Source: Polynucleobacter sp. GWA2_45_21 (GTDB lineage Bacteria > Pseudomonadota > Gammaproteobacteria > Burkholderiales > Burkholderiaceae). From it: a DNA stretch of 64,000 nucleotides. The DNA lies in contig NZ_MHZG01000008.1 in assembly GCF_001830325.1 (NCBI RefSeq), forward strand, positions 1 through 64,000, written 5' to 3'. Positions within the stretch are counted from its first letter, which is position 1. The number at the start of each line of letters is the position of its first letter. The notes under the pieces are model-generated. The model saw only the letters and a program-made list of their open reading frames with translations. It ran no database searches and was not told the origin of the DNA. A program made the position numbers and the translations under genes. Positions 53,168 through 64,000 of this stretch are shown piece by piece.

Positions 53168-56100
53168 TTAGTTAACTTGAGCAGTATTGAGCACAGCGGA
53201 TTCATTGAGACTTCTGAGAATTTTCCGGATTTGGTCTAGACGTTGCTCTAGTTTCTCAAAATCCTTCTCTTTTTGGGGGAGAATTTTTAGCTTATCTTGC
53301 CCGTTGAGTTGTATGTACTTAGATGACTGAATCAGATGAATGATCTTCATCGGGTCAATTGGGGGATTGGGAATAAATTGAATCTGAATTGAGCTTGGGC
53401 TGGCATCAATCTTTTTAATGCCAAATCCTGCCATCTCTAAACGCAAGCGATGGGTTTCATAGAGGGATTTAGCTTGGTCAGGCAAATCGCCATAGCGATC
53501 TACCAGCTCTTCACGCAATCCCATGAGTTCGGAGAAATCATGGGTGCCAGCGAAACGCTTGTACATGGAGAGGCGCTCATGGACATCGGGGCAGTAGTCA
53601 TTTGGGAATAGGGCGGGCACACCAAGGTTGACATCAGTTGTTGCTTGAAGCGGCGAGAGGAGATCGGGTTCTTTGCCGCTACGTAGAGACTTAACAGCTC
53701 GATTAAGCATTTCGGTATACAACTGGAATCCAATTTCATGAATTTCACCAGACTGCTTATCGCCTAATACTTCGCCAGCTCCCCGAATCTCTAAATCATG
53801 CATTGCTAAATAGAAGCCTGAGCCCAATTCTTCCATTGCCTGAATTGCATTTAAACGCAATTGGGCTTGCTTGCTCAGTGCCTCAGGATCTGGCACTAGG
53901 AGGTATGCATATGCCTGGTGATGAGATCGTCCAACGCGACCACGTAATTGGTGTAATTGCGCCAAGCCAAACTTATCCGCGCGATGCATGATGATGGTAT
54001 TGGCAGTGGGAACGTCAATACCGGTTTCAATAATGGTGGTGCATAATAGGATGTTGGTTCGCTGAGTCACAAACTCACGCATGACGGATTCCAATTCACG
54101 CTCATGCATTTGGCCGTGCGCTACGCTAATGCGTGCTTCCGGAATGAGTTCTTGTAAAGCATGCTTACGGTTCTGAATAGTTTCAACTTCGTTATGCAAG
54201 AAATAGACCTGTCCACCACGCTTAATCTCACGAAGCACAGCCTCACGAATAACGCCATCACCCTCACGACGCACAAAGGTTTTGATAGCTAAGCGCTTCT
54301 GAGGTGCGGTAGCGATAATAGAAAACTCTCGCAAACCTTCCATCGCCATGCCTAGAGTTCTTGGAATAGGTGTGGCAGTCAGAGTCAGGATATCCACTTC
54401 AGCGCGCAATGCCTTTAGCGCATCCTTCTGACGTACACCAAAGCGATGCTCTTCATCCGCGATTACTAAACCTAAATTAGCAAACTGGGTTTCTTTTGAT
54501 AGCAGCTTATGTGTACCAATGATGATGTCGGCTTCACCCTTAGCAATTGCTTCTAATGCAGCATTAATTTCTTTAGTGGTTTTAAAGCGCGAGAGCTCAA
54601 CAATGCGCACCGGCCAATCGGCAAAGCGATCTTTCCAGGTGGCGACGTGCTGCTCAGCAAGAAGAGTGGTTGGAGCCAAGATGGCTACTTGCTTGCCACC
54701 CATCACTGCAACAAAGCTGGCGCGTAGAGCAACCTCGGTCTTGCCAAAGCCCACATCACCACATACCAGTCTATCCATCGGTGTGCCGCTAGTCATATCG
54801 CCAATGACTGCAGCAATGGCGTTGGCCTGATCCGGTGTTTCTTCGAAACCAAAGCTTTCGGCAAAAGCAGCGTAATCATGGGCTGAGAATTCAAAGGCAT
54901 GACCTTTGCGAATCGCTCTTGCTGCATAAAGGCTCAATAGTTCTGCGGCGGTATCTCGAATTTGTTGCGCAGCTTTACGCCTTGCTTTGTCCCACTGACC
55001 AGAACCCAGTTGATGTAATGGTGCTGAGTCAGGATCGGAGCCTGCATAACGGGTGACCATTTGTAGCTGTTGTACTGGTACATATAGAGTCGCATCTTTG
55101 GCGTAAACCAAATGCAAGAACTCTTCAAAAATAGGCTCTTCTTTTGGTGGCGCTAAATTGAGGAGAACTAAACCTTGGTAGCGACCAATACCATGATCAG
55201 AATGCACTACAGGATCACCAATCTTGAGCTCGGATAAATCCTTAAAGAGCATATCCGGATCGGCGCTCTCACTTTCTTTGCCTTTGCGTCGTTGACGGGC
55301 CGTGGTGGTAAAGAGCTCTGCTTCAGTAACAACGATGAGGTTTTCAGCTGGCCAAGTAAATCCATTAAAGAGTTGGGCCGTGACCAATCCAAAAAGTGAA
55401 TCGCTCTTAATGAAATCAGCAATACCTTCAAAGCCTTCTGGCTTTAATGGGTAGAGTGGTTTGCCATTCTGCCCAGCAACTGAATTACTTTCTTCAAAGA
55501 GTTGGCGAATCGATTCTTTGCGGCCATTGCTATCACTACAAATAAGTACGCGAACTTTTTCTTGAGCAACTAAAGCGCGTAGTCGATTAATTGGGTCAGC
55601 ATCACGGCGATGTACCGCTAAATCCGGTACGGCTAAAAATTGTGGTGATTCTTTTGCTTCTTTATCCACCTCTTTCTCTAATGCCAAACGCGCATTAGGC
55701 TTGAGCGCCGTAAAGAATTGATCGACATCTAGGAATAAGTCTGCCGGCGGAAGAATGGGGCGATCAAGATCATGTTTTAAGAACTCATATCTAGAAAGTG
55801 TGTCTTTCCAAAAGCTCTTGATGGATTCTTCAACGTCGCCAATACTGACTAGCCAGACTGGATCCCCAGAGCGAGGGAAGTAATCAAAGACGGTAGAAGA
55901 CTCTTCGAAGAAGAGGGGTAGGTAGGATTCGATGCCAGCGCTAGGGATTCCGAGGTTGGCATCTTTATAAATTGAACAACGTGTTGGATCGCCCTCAAAC
56001 ACTTCGCGCCATCTACCACGGAAGGCGGTACGTGAAGCATCATCAAATGGAAACTCATGCCCCGGTAATAGCCGAACCCCTTTGACGGGATAGAGGCTGC

Positions 56101-56722
56101 GCTGGGTGTCGGGATCAAAAGCTCGAATTTGCTCGATCTCATCACCAAAGAGATCTAGGCGATAAGGCAGGCTTGAGCCCATCGGAAATAAATCAATCAA
56201 GCCACCGCGAATGCTGTATTCACCGGGACGCATGACTGAGCTAACGGGGTCATAACCAGCTTGTTGTAACTGAAGTTTCAGGGCAGCCTCATTGAGCTTG
56301 TCACCTTGCCTAAAAAAGAAGGTGTGGCCCGATAAGAAATTCGGTGGTCCTAATCTTTGTAGCGCAGTGGTGATGGGTACTAAGACAATGTCGCAACTGC
56401 CGTTGAGTAATTCATAAAGCGTGGCTAAACGTTCTGAGACCAAATCCTGATGTGGTGAGAAGTGGTCATAAGGCAGGATTTCCCAGTCGGGGAGAAGGCG
56501 TGTTTTGAGTTGCGGCGCAAAAGCCGGGATTTCTTCCAAGAGACGCTGCGCTTCCTGTGCCTGTGCACAGAAGATCACCATGACTGAGAATTCAGATCGA
56601 TAACGTAGGGCTGATTGGGCAATTAAGGCTGCATCTGAAGAGCCTACTAGGCCTGAAAAGGTAAAGCGCTGCCCAGCCCGCGGTGCAGGTATGGGGGGTG
56701 CTAGTTTTAATGCATCAGACAT
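53168..56722 (-). CDS. mfd: Transcription-repair coupling factor
   Basis: DEAD motifs GDVGFGKTEVALRA, DEEHRFGVRQ; CarD-like RID; 1184 aa. Confidence 0.97.
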   Translation of the reverse strand: MSDALKLAPPIPAPRAGQRFTFSGLVGSSDAALIAQSALRYRSEFSVMVIFCAQAQEAQRLLEEIPAFAPQLKTRLLPDWEILPYDHFSPHQDLVSERLATLYELLNGSCDIVLVPITTALQRLGPPNFLSGHTFFFRQGDKLNEAALKLQLQQAGYDPVSSVMRPGEYSIRGGLIDLFPMGSSLPYRLDLFGDEIEQIRAFDPDTQRSLYPVKGVRLLPGHEFPFDDASRTAFRGRWREVFEGDPTRCSIYKDANLGIPSAGIESYLPLFFEESSTVFDYFPRSGDPVWLVSIGDVEESIKSFWKDTLSRYEFLKHDLDRPILPPADLFLDVDQFFTALKPNARLALEKEVDKEAKESPQFLAVPDLAVHRRDADPINRLRALVAQEKVRVLICSDSNGRKESIRQLFEESNSVAGQNGKPLYPLKPEGFEGIADFIKSDSLFGLVTAQLFNGFTWPAENLIVVTEAELFTTTARQRRKGKESESADPDMLFKDLSELKIGDPVVHSDHGIGRYQGLVLLNLAPPKEEPIFEEFLHLVYAKDATLYVPVQQLQMVTRYAGSDPDSAPLHQLGSGQWDKARRKAAQQIRDTAAELLSLYAARAIRKGHAFEFSAHDYAAFAESFGFEETPDQANAIAAVIGDMTSGTPMDRLVCGDVGFGKTEVALRASFVAVMGGKQVAILAPTTLLAEQHVATWKDRFADWPVRIVELSRFKTTKEINAALEAIAKGEADIIIGTHKLLSKETQFANLGLVIADEEHRFGVRQKDALKALRAEVDILTLTATPIPRTLGMAMEGLREFSIIATAPQKRLAIKTFVRREGDGVIREAVLREIKRGGQVYFLHNEVETIQNRKHALQELIPEARISVAHGQMHERELESVMREFVTQRTNILLCTTIIETGIDVPTANTIIMHRADKFGLAQLHQLRGRVGRSHHQAYAYLLVPDPEALSKQAQLRLNAIQAMEELGSGFYLAMHDLEIRGAGEVLGDKQSGEIHEIGFQLYTEMLNRAVKSLRSGKEPDLLSPLQATTDVNLGVPALFPNDYCPDVHERLSMYKRFAGTHDFSELMGLREELVDRYGDLPDQAKSLYETHRLRLEMAGFGIKKIDASPSSIQIQFIPNPPIDPMKIIHLIQSSKYIQLNGQDKLKILPQKEKDFEKLEQRLDQIRKILRSLNESAVLNTAQVN

Positions 56723-56745
56723 CGAAGCTCATTATAGAATCAGGT

Positions 56746-57504
56746 ATGCACGCTGGAAACCCATCCCCTCAATCTTTACCGCAATGCCACGCTGTATTAC
56801 CAACGGCTGGCACTGGATCAAGGCTTGGTGGGGCTCTACCAAAACAGTTTCAGGAGTTGGCAGGTCAACCTATGCTGGCCTATGCCTTAAATGCCTTTGC
56901 TGCTACCCCAGAGATTGCCTCTATTTGGGTGGGGGTCAGCCCAGGCTTTATTGATAATCCCATCCTGAGTTCACTTTCCAGCAAATCTGCATCTATTCAA
57001 TTTCTTCCAAGCGGTGGCCCAACTCGTCAAGAAACCGTCAGAAATACTCTAGCAGCTATGCTCAAGGCAGGCGTTCCCGAAAATGACTGGGTCTTAGTCC
57101 ATGATGCTGCAAGACCTGGAATTTCTCCTGAACTCATTCAGAAGTTGATTCACGCTGTAACTCAAGCTGGTGAGGGCGGCCTTTTGGCGATGCCTCTTGC
57201 AGATACCCTAAAGATGGCCGATGCCAATTCAGCAATTGCTGGCAATCCCAATAGGGCGATGAAGACGATTTCTCGAGATCATCTTTGGCAAGCTCAAACC
57301 CCTCAGATGTTTGGTTTAAAGCACCTGCATGATGCAATTGAGGAGGGCATACGACTAGAGGCCGATATTACCGATGAGGCAAGTGCAATGGAGCTCTCTG
57401 GCTCCAGCCCCTTATTAATAGAGGGTGCCACTCGCAACTTCAAAGTAACCCACCCAGCAGATTGGGATTTGATGCAAACTATTTTGCAGGCAAGCAGCAA
57501 ATAA
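56746..57504 (+). CDS. ispD: 2-C-methyl-D-erythritol 4-phosphate cytidylyltransferase
   Basis: AVLPTAGTGSRLGGALPKQF; VLVHDAARPGIS; exact start uncertain. Confidence 0.93.
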   Translation: MHAGNPSPQSLPQCHAVLPTAGTGSRLGGALPKQFQELAGQPMLAYALNAFAATPEIASIWVGVSPGFIDNPILSSLSSKSASIQFLPSGGPTRQETVRNTLAAMLKAGVPENDWVLVHDAARPGISPELIQKLIHAVTQAGEGGLLAMPLADTLKMADANSAIAGNPNRAMKTISRDHLWQAQTPQMFGLKHLHDAIEEGIRLEADITDEASAMELSGSSPLLIEGATRNFKVTHPADWDLMQTILQASSK

Positions 57505-57530
57505 GTCCTCAGAACCTATAACGACAATTA

Positions 57531-58034
57531 ATGACTTCAAACGCTCCCCAAATTCCTCAATTCCGAATTGGCCAAGGTTATGACGTTCATGCTTTAGTTG
57601 AGGGTCGAAAACTCATCTTGGGTGGTGTGCACGTCCCCAACAATAAAGGTTTACTAGGCCATTCCGATGCAGATGCTTTGTTGCATGCCTTAACTGATGC
57701 GCTACTAGGGGCTGCAGGCCTGAACGATATTGGCCAGTTATTTCCAGATACCGATCCTCAATTTAAGGATATGGATAGCCGTATTTTGCTCAGAGCTGCG
57801 CTTCAGAAGATTCAGGCTGCTGGGTTTCAGGTAGGCAATGTCGATGCGACGATTATTTGCCAAAAGCCCAAATTAGCCACCTTTTTGCCTGAGATGGTCC
57901 GCAATATTGCGGCGGATTTGGCTGTTACACCAAGCCATGTCAATCTCAAGGCCAAAACGAATGAATCCCTTGGGCACTTAGGCAGAGGAGAGGGCATTGC
58001 AGTCCATGCGGTGGCTTTGGTCTATAAGGCCTAA
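57531..58034 (+). CDS. ispF: 2-C-methyl-D-erythritol 2,4-cyclodiphosphate synthase
   Basis: [31 protein letters not shown]. Confidence 0.96.
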   Translation: MTSNAPQIPQFRIGQGYDVHALVEGRKLILGGVHVPNNKGLLGHSDADALLHALTDALLGAAGLNDIGQLFPDTDPQFKDMDSRILLRAALQKIQAAGFQVGNVDATIICQKPKLATFLPEMVRNIAADLAVTPSHVNLKAKTNESLGHLGRGEGIAVHAVALVYKA

Positions 58035-58115
58035 ATATCCTCCAAAACCGCTAAGCATTGTAGAATTACGGTCTTTAGAGTGAAGCTTCAGCTCGGTAGT
58101 GTTTGCGGAATTCGC

Positions 58116-58202
58116 GCGAGGATGGCGAAATTGGTAGACGCACCAGGTTTAGGTCCTGACGCCAGAAATGGTGTGGGGGTTCGAGTCCCCCTCCTCGCAC
58201 CA
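58116..58202 (+). tRNA. tRNA-Leu (TAG)
   Basis: GCGAGGATGGCGAAATTGGTAGACGCACCAGGTTTAGGTCCTGACGCC...GGGGGTTCGAGTCCCCCTCCTCGCACCA; class II variable arm. Confidence 0.97.
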
Positions 58203-58258
58203 CAAGTTTGCTACTTGGCTTGGGCTTCACATATCCGATTTTCAATTAAGAGACGAGA

Positions 58259-59596
58259 ATGGCTGTGCAGATAGAAAATTTAGGTCAGTTAGACCGCAAA
58301 GTGACCTTAGAGTTCGCTCGTGCCGATTTGGCTAAGGCAAGAGAAACCCAATTGGCTAAATTGGGTAAGACCATGAAGGCCCCAGGCTTCCGTCCAGGCA
58401 AAGTGCCTAAGAACATGGTCGAAAAACAATACGGTATGCAAGTGGATTTCGAGCTTCAGTTTGATAAAGCTACAGAGCTCTTCTTTGAGTTGGCTAAAAA
58501 GGAAAACATCCTTCTGGCTGGCCAACCACGTCTCGATCCTAAATCAGAATTAGATGCAGACAAAATTGTGTTTGATGCTTACTTTGAAGTACTGCCAGAA
58601 GTAAAGATTGGCGATTTCAGCAAAGCTGAAGTAACTAAGTACACAACAGATATTTCCGATGCAGAGATTGATCGTGCATTAGATGTATTGCGTAAGCAGC
58701 AAGTTCATTACCATCCACGCGGCGTAGCTGGTGCTCATGGTGATGGCGGTGCAAACACAGCTGCTCAAGCTGGCGACCAGGTTGTAATCGACTTCGTTGG
58801 CAAGATCGACGGCGTTGAATTTGCTGGCGGTAAAGCTGAAAACTTTGAATACGTTCTTGGTGAAGGTCGCATGCTCCCCGAATTTGAAGCTGCTACATTG
58901 GGCCTCAAAGCAGGTGAGAGCAAGACTTTCCCATTAAGTTTCCCAGCGGATTACCACGGTAAAGATGTAGCCGGCAAGACTGCAGACTTCACTATCACTG
59001 TGAAGTCAGTCAACTGGGCGCACCTCCCAGCTATTGATGATGCATTCGCATTATCTTTAGGCGTTACTGAAGGTGGCGTTGCTAAGATGCGTGAAGAAGT
59101 AAAAGAAAATTTAGAGCGCGAAACAAAACGTCGCACTACCTCCTTGTTAAAGGGTGAGGTAATGGAGAAGCTCAACAGCCTTTGCGAGCTCGATGCACCA
59201 AAATCTTTGGTTGCTCAAGAGCAAGAGCGTTTAGTTGAGTCTGCACGTCAAGACTTGATGCAACGTGGTATTCCAAATGCCAAAGATGCACCGATTCCTG
59301 CTGAAATGTTCGCTGAGCAAGCTCTCAAGCGCGTTCGTCTTGGTTTGATTTTGAGCGACTTGGTTAAGCAGCAAAATTTGGCTGCAACTGCAGATCAAAT
59401 TAAAGCTGAAATTGATGAGCAAGCTGCTACTTACGAAGATCCTAAAGAAGTAGTGCGTTGGTTCTACAGCAACCCAAGCCGCCTCAAAGATATCGAGAAC
59501 TTGGTATTAGAAGATAACGTGATTAAGTATTTCACTTCGCAAGCTAAAGTGATCGATAAAGCAGTTACTTTCGAAGAACTCAGCAAGCTCAATTAA
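58259..59596 (+). CDS. tig: Trigger factor
   Basis: [23 protein letters not shown] domain; upstream of clpP-clpX. Confidence 0.96.
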   Translation: MAVQIENLGQLDRKVTLEFARADLAKARETQLAKLGKTMKAPGFRPGKVPKNMVEKQYGMQVDFELQFDKATELFFELAKKENILLAGQPRLDPKSELDADKIVFDAYFEVLPEVKIGDFSKAEVTKYTTDISDAEIDRALDVLRKQQVHYHPRGVAGAHGDGGANTAAQAGDQVVIDFVGKIDGVEFAGGKAENFEYVLGEGRMLPEFEAATLGLKAGESKTFPLSFPADYHGKDVAGKTADFTITVKSVNWAHLPAIDDAFALSLGVTEGGVAKMREEVKENLERETKRRTTSLLKGEVMEKLNSLCELDAPKSLVAQEQERLVESARQDLMQRGIPNAKDAPIPAEMFAEQALKRVRLGLILSDLVKQQNLAATADQIKAEIDEQAATYEDPKEVVRWFYSNPSRLKDIENLVLEDNVIKYFTSQAKVIDKAVTFEELSKLN

Positions 59597-59623
59597 GTAT
59601 TTAACAAATAAAGGTCTGATCAC

Positions 59624-60253
59624 ATGAACCAGAATCATTTCCAGTCTGAGAATTTAGAGCCCAAAGGTTTGGGTTTAGTTCCAATGGTGATTGAAACCTC
59701 TGGTCGAGGTGAAAGGGCCTATGACATTTACTCTCGCTTACTAAGAGAACGTGTTGTGTTCTTGGTTGGCGAAGTAAATGATCAAACTGCAAACTTAGTG
59801 ATTGCCCAGTTGCTATTTCTTGAGAGCGAGAACCCAGATAAAGAAATTTCTCTGTACATCAACTCTCCTGGTGGCTCTGTATCTGCTGGTCTAGCAATCT
59901 ACGACACAATGCAATTTATCAAGCCACACGTCAGCACTCTGTGTATGGGTATGGCTGCGAGCATGGGCGCATTCTTATTATGTGCTGGCGAGAAGGGTAA
60001 GCGTTATGCATTACCGAATTCACGTGTGATGATTCATCAACCATTAGGCGGTGCACGTGGTCAAGCTTCTGATATTGAAATTCAAGCCCGTGAAATTTTG
60101 TACTTGCGTGAGCGCTTGAATAAGATTTTGGCGGATCGCACTGGCCAATCGATTGAAACGATTGCTAAAGATACTGATCGCGATAACTTCATGTCTGCAG
60201 ACCAAGCTCAAGAGTATGGCTTGATCGATAAAGTCATTGATAAGCGTCCTTAA
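59624..60253 (+). CDS. clpP: ATP-dependent Clp protease proteolytic subunit
   Basis: [42 protein letters not shown]. Confidence 0.97.
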   Translation: MNQNHFQSENLEPKGLGLVPMVIETSGRGERAYDIYSRLLRERVVFLVGEVNDQTANLVIAQLLFLESENPDKEISLYINSPGGSVSAGLAIYDTMQFIKPHVSTLCMGMAASMGAFLLCAGEKGKRYALPNSRVMIHQPLGGARGQASDIEIQAREILYLRERLNKILADRTGQSIETIAKDTDRDNFMSADQAQEYGLIDKVIDKRP

Positions 60254-60279
60254 TCTACACCCACACTTAGATTGCTATC

Positions 60280-61641
60280 TTGAGCGAAACGAACAACACC
60301 AAAAGCACAGATAAAATTCTGTATTGCTCCTTCTGTGGCAAGAGCCAACATGAAGTAAAGAAGTTGATTGCTGGACCATCTGTTTTCATTTGTGATGAGT
60401 GCATCGATTTATGTACCGACGTCATTCAAGAGGAGCTGGCTAAGCTTCCTAAGACAGAAGGTGACGACGCTTTACCAACTCCACACCAGATCCGTGAGAA
60501 TTTAGACCAGTATGTGATTGGTCAAGATCATGCGAAAAAGACTTTAGCGGTAGCGGTTTATAACCATTACAAGCGCTTGCAGTATTTACCAAAGCCTAAA
60601 AAAGAGAAGCTTGATAAAGACGGTAAACCTGTAGAAGCTGCTGATAAGAAAGAATCTAAAGTTCCTGCCAAAGCGATGGTTGATGGCGTTGAGTTAGCAA
60701 AGAGCAATATTTTGCTGATCGGCCCGACTGGTTCTGGTAAGACTTTATTGGCTCAGACTTTAGCTCGTATGCTTGATGTGCCATTTGTTATGGCTGATGC
60801 AACCACGCTTACTGAAGCAGGTTACGTTGGTGAAGACGTTGAAAACATTATTCAGAAGTTGTTGCAAGCTTGCGACTACAACGTAGAAAAAGCGCAACGT
60901 GGAATTGTGTATATCGACGAGATTGACAAGATCTCGCGTAAGTCTGATAACCCATCCATCACTCGTGACGTATCGGGTGAGGGTGTTCAGCAAGCCTTGT
61001 TGAAGCTGGTTGAAGGCACGATGGCTTCAGTGCCACCCCAAGGTGGCCGCAAGCACCCCAATCAAGATTTCCTGCAAGTCGATACAACCAACATTTTGTT
61101 TATTTGTGGCGGCGCTTTTGACGGTCTTGAAAAGGTCATTCAGCAGCGCACTGCCAAGACTGGCATTGGATTTAATGCTACGGTCCCAGGCAAGGATGAT
61201 CGCGGCGTTAGTGACCTCTTAATTGAAGTTGAGCCAGAAGATTTAATTAAGTTTGGCCTGATCCCTGAATTAATTGGTCGTCTGCCAGTTGTTGCGACTT
61301 TGGCGCAATTGGATGAGACAGCCTTGATTCAGATCCTGACCGAGCCTAAGAATGCCTTGGTTAAGCAATATCAGGCCTTATTAACGATGGAAGGCTCTGA
61401 GCTTGAAGTTCGCCCAGCGGCATTGTCAGCGATTGCCAAGAAAGCTATTGCACGCAAAACTGGTGCACGTGGCCTGCGTTCTATTCTTGAGGGATCCCTC
61501 ATGGATGTGATGTATGACCTGCCATCTTTGAAGAACGTTCAAAAGGTGGTCATCGATGAAAATACCATCGCTGAGGGCGGAAAGCCCATTCTGGTCTACA
61601 AGCAGGGTGACGAATCTACAGAAATGAGCAAAAAAGCCTAA
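60280..61641 (+). CDS. clpX: ATP-dependent Clp protease ATPase subunit ClpX
   Basis: Zinc finger [40 protein letters not shown] start. Confidence 0.97.
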   Translation: MSETNNTKSTDKILYCSFCGKSQHEVKKLIAGPSVFICDECIDLCTDVIQEELAKLPKTEGDDALPTPHQIRENLDQYVIGQDHAKKTLAVAVYNHYKRLQYLPKPKKEKLDKDGKPVEAADKKESKVPAKAMVDGVELAKSNILLIGPTGSGKTLLAQTLARMLDVPFVMADATTLTEAGYVGEDVENIIQKLLQACDYNVEKAQRGIVYIDEIDKISRKSDNPSITRDVSGEGVQQALLKLVEGTMASVPPQGGRKHPNQDFLQVDTTNILFICGGAFDGLEKVIQQRTAKTGIGFNATVPGKDDRGVSDLLIEVEPEDLIKFGLIPELIGRLPVVATLAQLDETALIQILTEPKNALVKQYQALLTMEGSELEVRPAALSAIAKKAIARKTGARGLRSILEGSLMDVMYDLPSLKNVQKVVIDENTIAEGGKPILVYKQGDESTEMSKKA

Positions 61642-61699
61642 TTTTTAGTCTTTTTTGCTGTTTTCACAGGGTTTTTGCTCACTTTTCGCATATTTCCCC

Positions 61700-61727
61700 C
61701 TTGTTTTTCACTAGGTGGCACCCATAT
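61700..61727 (+). promoter_or_regulatory. Candidate heat-shock (sigma-32-type) promoter of lon
   Basis: CTTGTTT-N13-ACCCATAT, close to CTTGAAA-N11-15-CCCCATnT. Confidence 0.5.
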
Positions 61728-61819
61728 AGGTAGTATCCTATTCCTAAATTATGTCCGTATGTAGTAGTGCGGCATTTTTAGAGATTTTTACGGAATGACT
61801 ATTTTGGAGGAATTGCCCC

Positions 61820-64000
61820 ATGCCTGGCCACTTATTACTACCCTCTGAACCTATTCAACTACCGCTTCTCCCATTAAGAGATGTCGTAGTGTTTCCACAC
61901 ATGGTTATCCCATTATTTGTAGGGCGACCAAAATCCATTAAAGCCCTAGAAGCCGCCATGGAAACTGGCAAAAATGTGCTTTTAGTTGCTCAAAAAACTG
62001 CCGCCAAGGATGAACCTGGGGTAGAGGACCTATATGAGGTTGGCTGTATCGCTAACATTCTGCAAATGCTTAAGCTGCCAGATGGCACTGTCAAGGTGTT
62101 GGTTGAAGGTGTGCAGCGTGCTGAAGTAAGTCAAGTGGAAGATAGTCAAGGCTACTTTGCTTGTGAAGCGACTCCAACTCCCATGTCAGCATTGGATGCG
62201 CATGAAACCGAAGCATTGCGTCGCGCCATCATGGCGCAGTTTGATCAGTATGTAAAACTGAACAAAAAAGTTCCTCAAGAAATTCTGTCTTCATTAGGCG
62301 GCATTGATGACCCAAGTCGTTTGGCGGATACGATTTGCGCTCATCTCCCAGTCAAGCTTGAGCAGAAGCAGCGCTTGCTAGAGATGACAGACGTCGTTCA
62401 GCGTTTAGAAAGTCTCTTGGCTGATCTTGAAAGCGAGATCGACATCCTGCAAGTGGAGAAGCGCATTCGTGGACGCGTAAAGCGTCAGATGGAGAAGAGT
62501 CAGCGCGAGTACTACCTGAATGAACAAGTTAAAGCCATTCAAAAAGAATTAGGCGAGGGCGAAGAGGGCGCAGATCTCGAGGAACTTGAGAAGCGCATTA
62601 AAGCAGCTCGCATGCCCAAGGAAGCATTGAAGAAGGCGGAGTCTGAGTTGAAAAAACTCAAACTGATGTCACCAATGTCTGCTGAAGCGACAGTGATCCG
62701 CAATTTCATTGATACCTTGGTAACGCTTCCTTGGAAGAAGAAAACCAAGATTAATAATGATTTAGCTAATGCTGAAAAAGTATTGGATGAGGATCATTAT
62801 GGCCTCGATAAAGTAAAAGAACGCATCTTGGAATATCTTGCAGTTCAACAACGAGTTGAACGTGTCAAGGCTCCAATCCTGTGTTTAGTTGGCCCTCCTG
62901 GGGTTGGTAAAACTTCTCTTGGCCAATCTATCGCACGCGCAACTAACCGCAAGTTTGTGCGCATGGCCTTGGGTGGCGTGCGTGACGAGTCTGAGATTCG
63001 TGGCCATCGTCGTACCTATATTGGTTCTATGCCCGGTAAGATTCTTTCAAGCTTAACTAAGGTGGGCGTGCGCAATCCTTTATTCCTCTTGGATGAAGTA
63101 GACAAGATGGGTATGGACTTCCGCGGTGATCCTGCGAGTGCATTACTGGAAGTTTTAGATCCTGAGCAAAACCACACATTCCAGGATCACTATGTCGAGG
63201 TTGACTTTGATCTATCCGATGTGATGTTTGTTGCAACATCCAACTCTTTGAATATTCCTGGTCCTCTGCTTGATCGCTTGGAGATTATTCGTCTTGCAGG
63301 CTATACCGAAGATGAGAAAACTAGCATTGCAATCAATTATTTAATCCCTAAACAGATTAAAAATAATGGTCTCAAGAAAGATGAATTGAAGATTGAAGAA
63401 TCTGCTGTTCGCAGCATGATTCGTTACTACACACGTGAAGCTGGTGTGCGTTCCCTAGAGCGAGAAATCAGCAAGATCTGCCGCAAGGTGGTGAAGTTGC
63501 TTCTCCTGAAGAAAGAGGCGGCACCAGTCACTGTGAATGCCGATAATCTAGAGAAGTTCCTCTCAGTCAAGATGTACGACTTTGGTCTTGCTGCAAAAGA
63601 GAATCAAGTTGGTCAGGTAACTGGTTTGGCTTGGACTGAAGTTGGCGGAGATTTATTGACCATCGAAGCGGCGGTAATGCCTGGTAAGGGTGTTATTACT
63701 CGTACTGGTTCTATCGGTGATGTAATGAAGGAGTCTGTGGAGGCTGCAAAAACCGTGGTTCGATCTAGAGCGAGAGCTTTGGGGATTGCGGATGAAGCCT
63801 TTGAGAAGAAGGATATTCATATTCACTTTCCGGATGGCGCAACACCAAAAGATGGTCCATCTGCCGGTATTGCGATTACAACAGCCCTAGTATCTGTATT
63901 TACTGGTATTCCAATTCGTTCCGATGTGGCGATGACTGGGGAAATTACTTTACGCGGCGAAGTACTGCCGATTGGCGGCCTAAAAGAGAAGTTATTGGCA
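61820..64000 (+). CDS. lon: Lon protease (3' end outside window)
   Basis: [51 protein letters not shown]; start of [13 protein letters not shown]; not in the ORF track because no stop in window. Confidence 0.97.
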   Translation, partial: MPGHLLLPSEPIQLPLLPLRDVVVFPHMVIPLFVGRPKSIKALEAAMETGKNVLLVAQKTAAKDEPGVEDLYEVGCIANILQMLKLPDGTVKVLVEGVQRAEVSQVEDSQGYFACEATPTPMSALDAHETEALRRAIMAQFDQYVKLNKKVPQEILSSLGGIDDPSRLADTICAHLPVKLEQKQRLLEMTDVVQRLESLLADLESEIDILQVEKRIRGRVKRQMEKSQREYYLNEQVKAIQKELGEGEEGADLEELEKRIKAARMPKEALKKAESELKKLKLMSPMSAEATVIRNFIDTLVTLPWKKKTKINNDLANAEKVLDEDHYGLDKVKERILEYLAVQQRVERVKAPILCLVGPPGVGKTSLGQSIARATNRKFVRMALGGVRDESEIRGHRRTYIGSMPGKILSSLTKVGVRNPLFLLDEVDKMGMDFRGDPASALLEVLDPEQNHTFQDHYVEVDFDLSDVMFVATSNSLNIPGPLLDRLEIIRLAGYTEDEKTSIAINYLIPKQIKNNGLKKDELKIEESAVRSMIRYYTREAGVRSLEREISKICRKVVKLLLLKKEAAPVTVNADNLEKFLSVKMYDFGLAAKENQVGQVTGLAWTEVGGDLLTIEAAVMPGKGVITRTGSIGDVMKESVEAAKTVVRSRARALGIADEAFEKKDIHIHFPDGATPKDGPSAGIAITTALVSVFTGIPIRSDVAMTGEITLRGEVLPIGGLKEKLLA

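Noticed and set aside
58080-58274. 64-aa ORF at tRNA-Leu
   Set aside because: Translation of tRNA-Leu (MAKLVDAPGLGPDARNGVGVRVPLLAP), a known spurious ORF

Overview
The window reads as core chromosome of a betaproteobacterium; gene content and order look Polynucleobacter-like (Burkholderiaceae), which is inference from memory. It is dense with housekeeping operons. These include a TPP-riboswitch thiamine cluster (thiC-thiO-thiS-thiG-thiE), parE-parC, XdhC/MocA/VWA/MoxR maturation-type genes, a propionyl-CoA to succinyl-CoA operon (scpA-meaB-pccB-pccA-epimerase), tsaB-rimI with a putative holD, alr, bamD, rluD-pgeF, a PHB cluster (phaC-phaB-phaR), rimO, thiolase, serB, mfd, ispD-ispF, and tRNA-Leu-tig-clpP-clpX-lon (truncated by the window end). 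Three tRNAs (Asn, Arg, Leu), several intrinsic terminators and one TPP riboswitch are supported by sequence. I saw no CRISPR array, rRNA, transposase or complete mobile element. The only accessory-looking stretch is about 0.3-3.9 kb. I found no convincing large undescribed system. The best leads are: (1) a divergent HolD (DNA pol III psi) candidate next to rimI; (2) a perfect inverted pair of DnaA boxes beside tRNA-Arg; (3) a perfect FNR-type box in front of tandem cytochromes c, next to orphan Mo-hydroxylase maturation genes; (4) a Nudix gene upstream of the thiamine operon that may be thiamine-damage related; (5) possible att/tRNA-Ser remnants near 0.8 kb.
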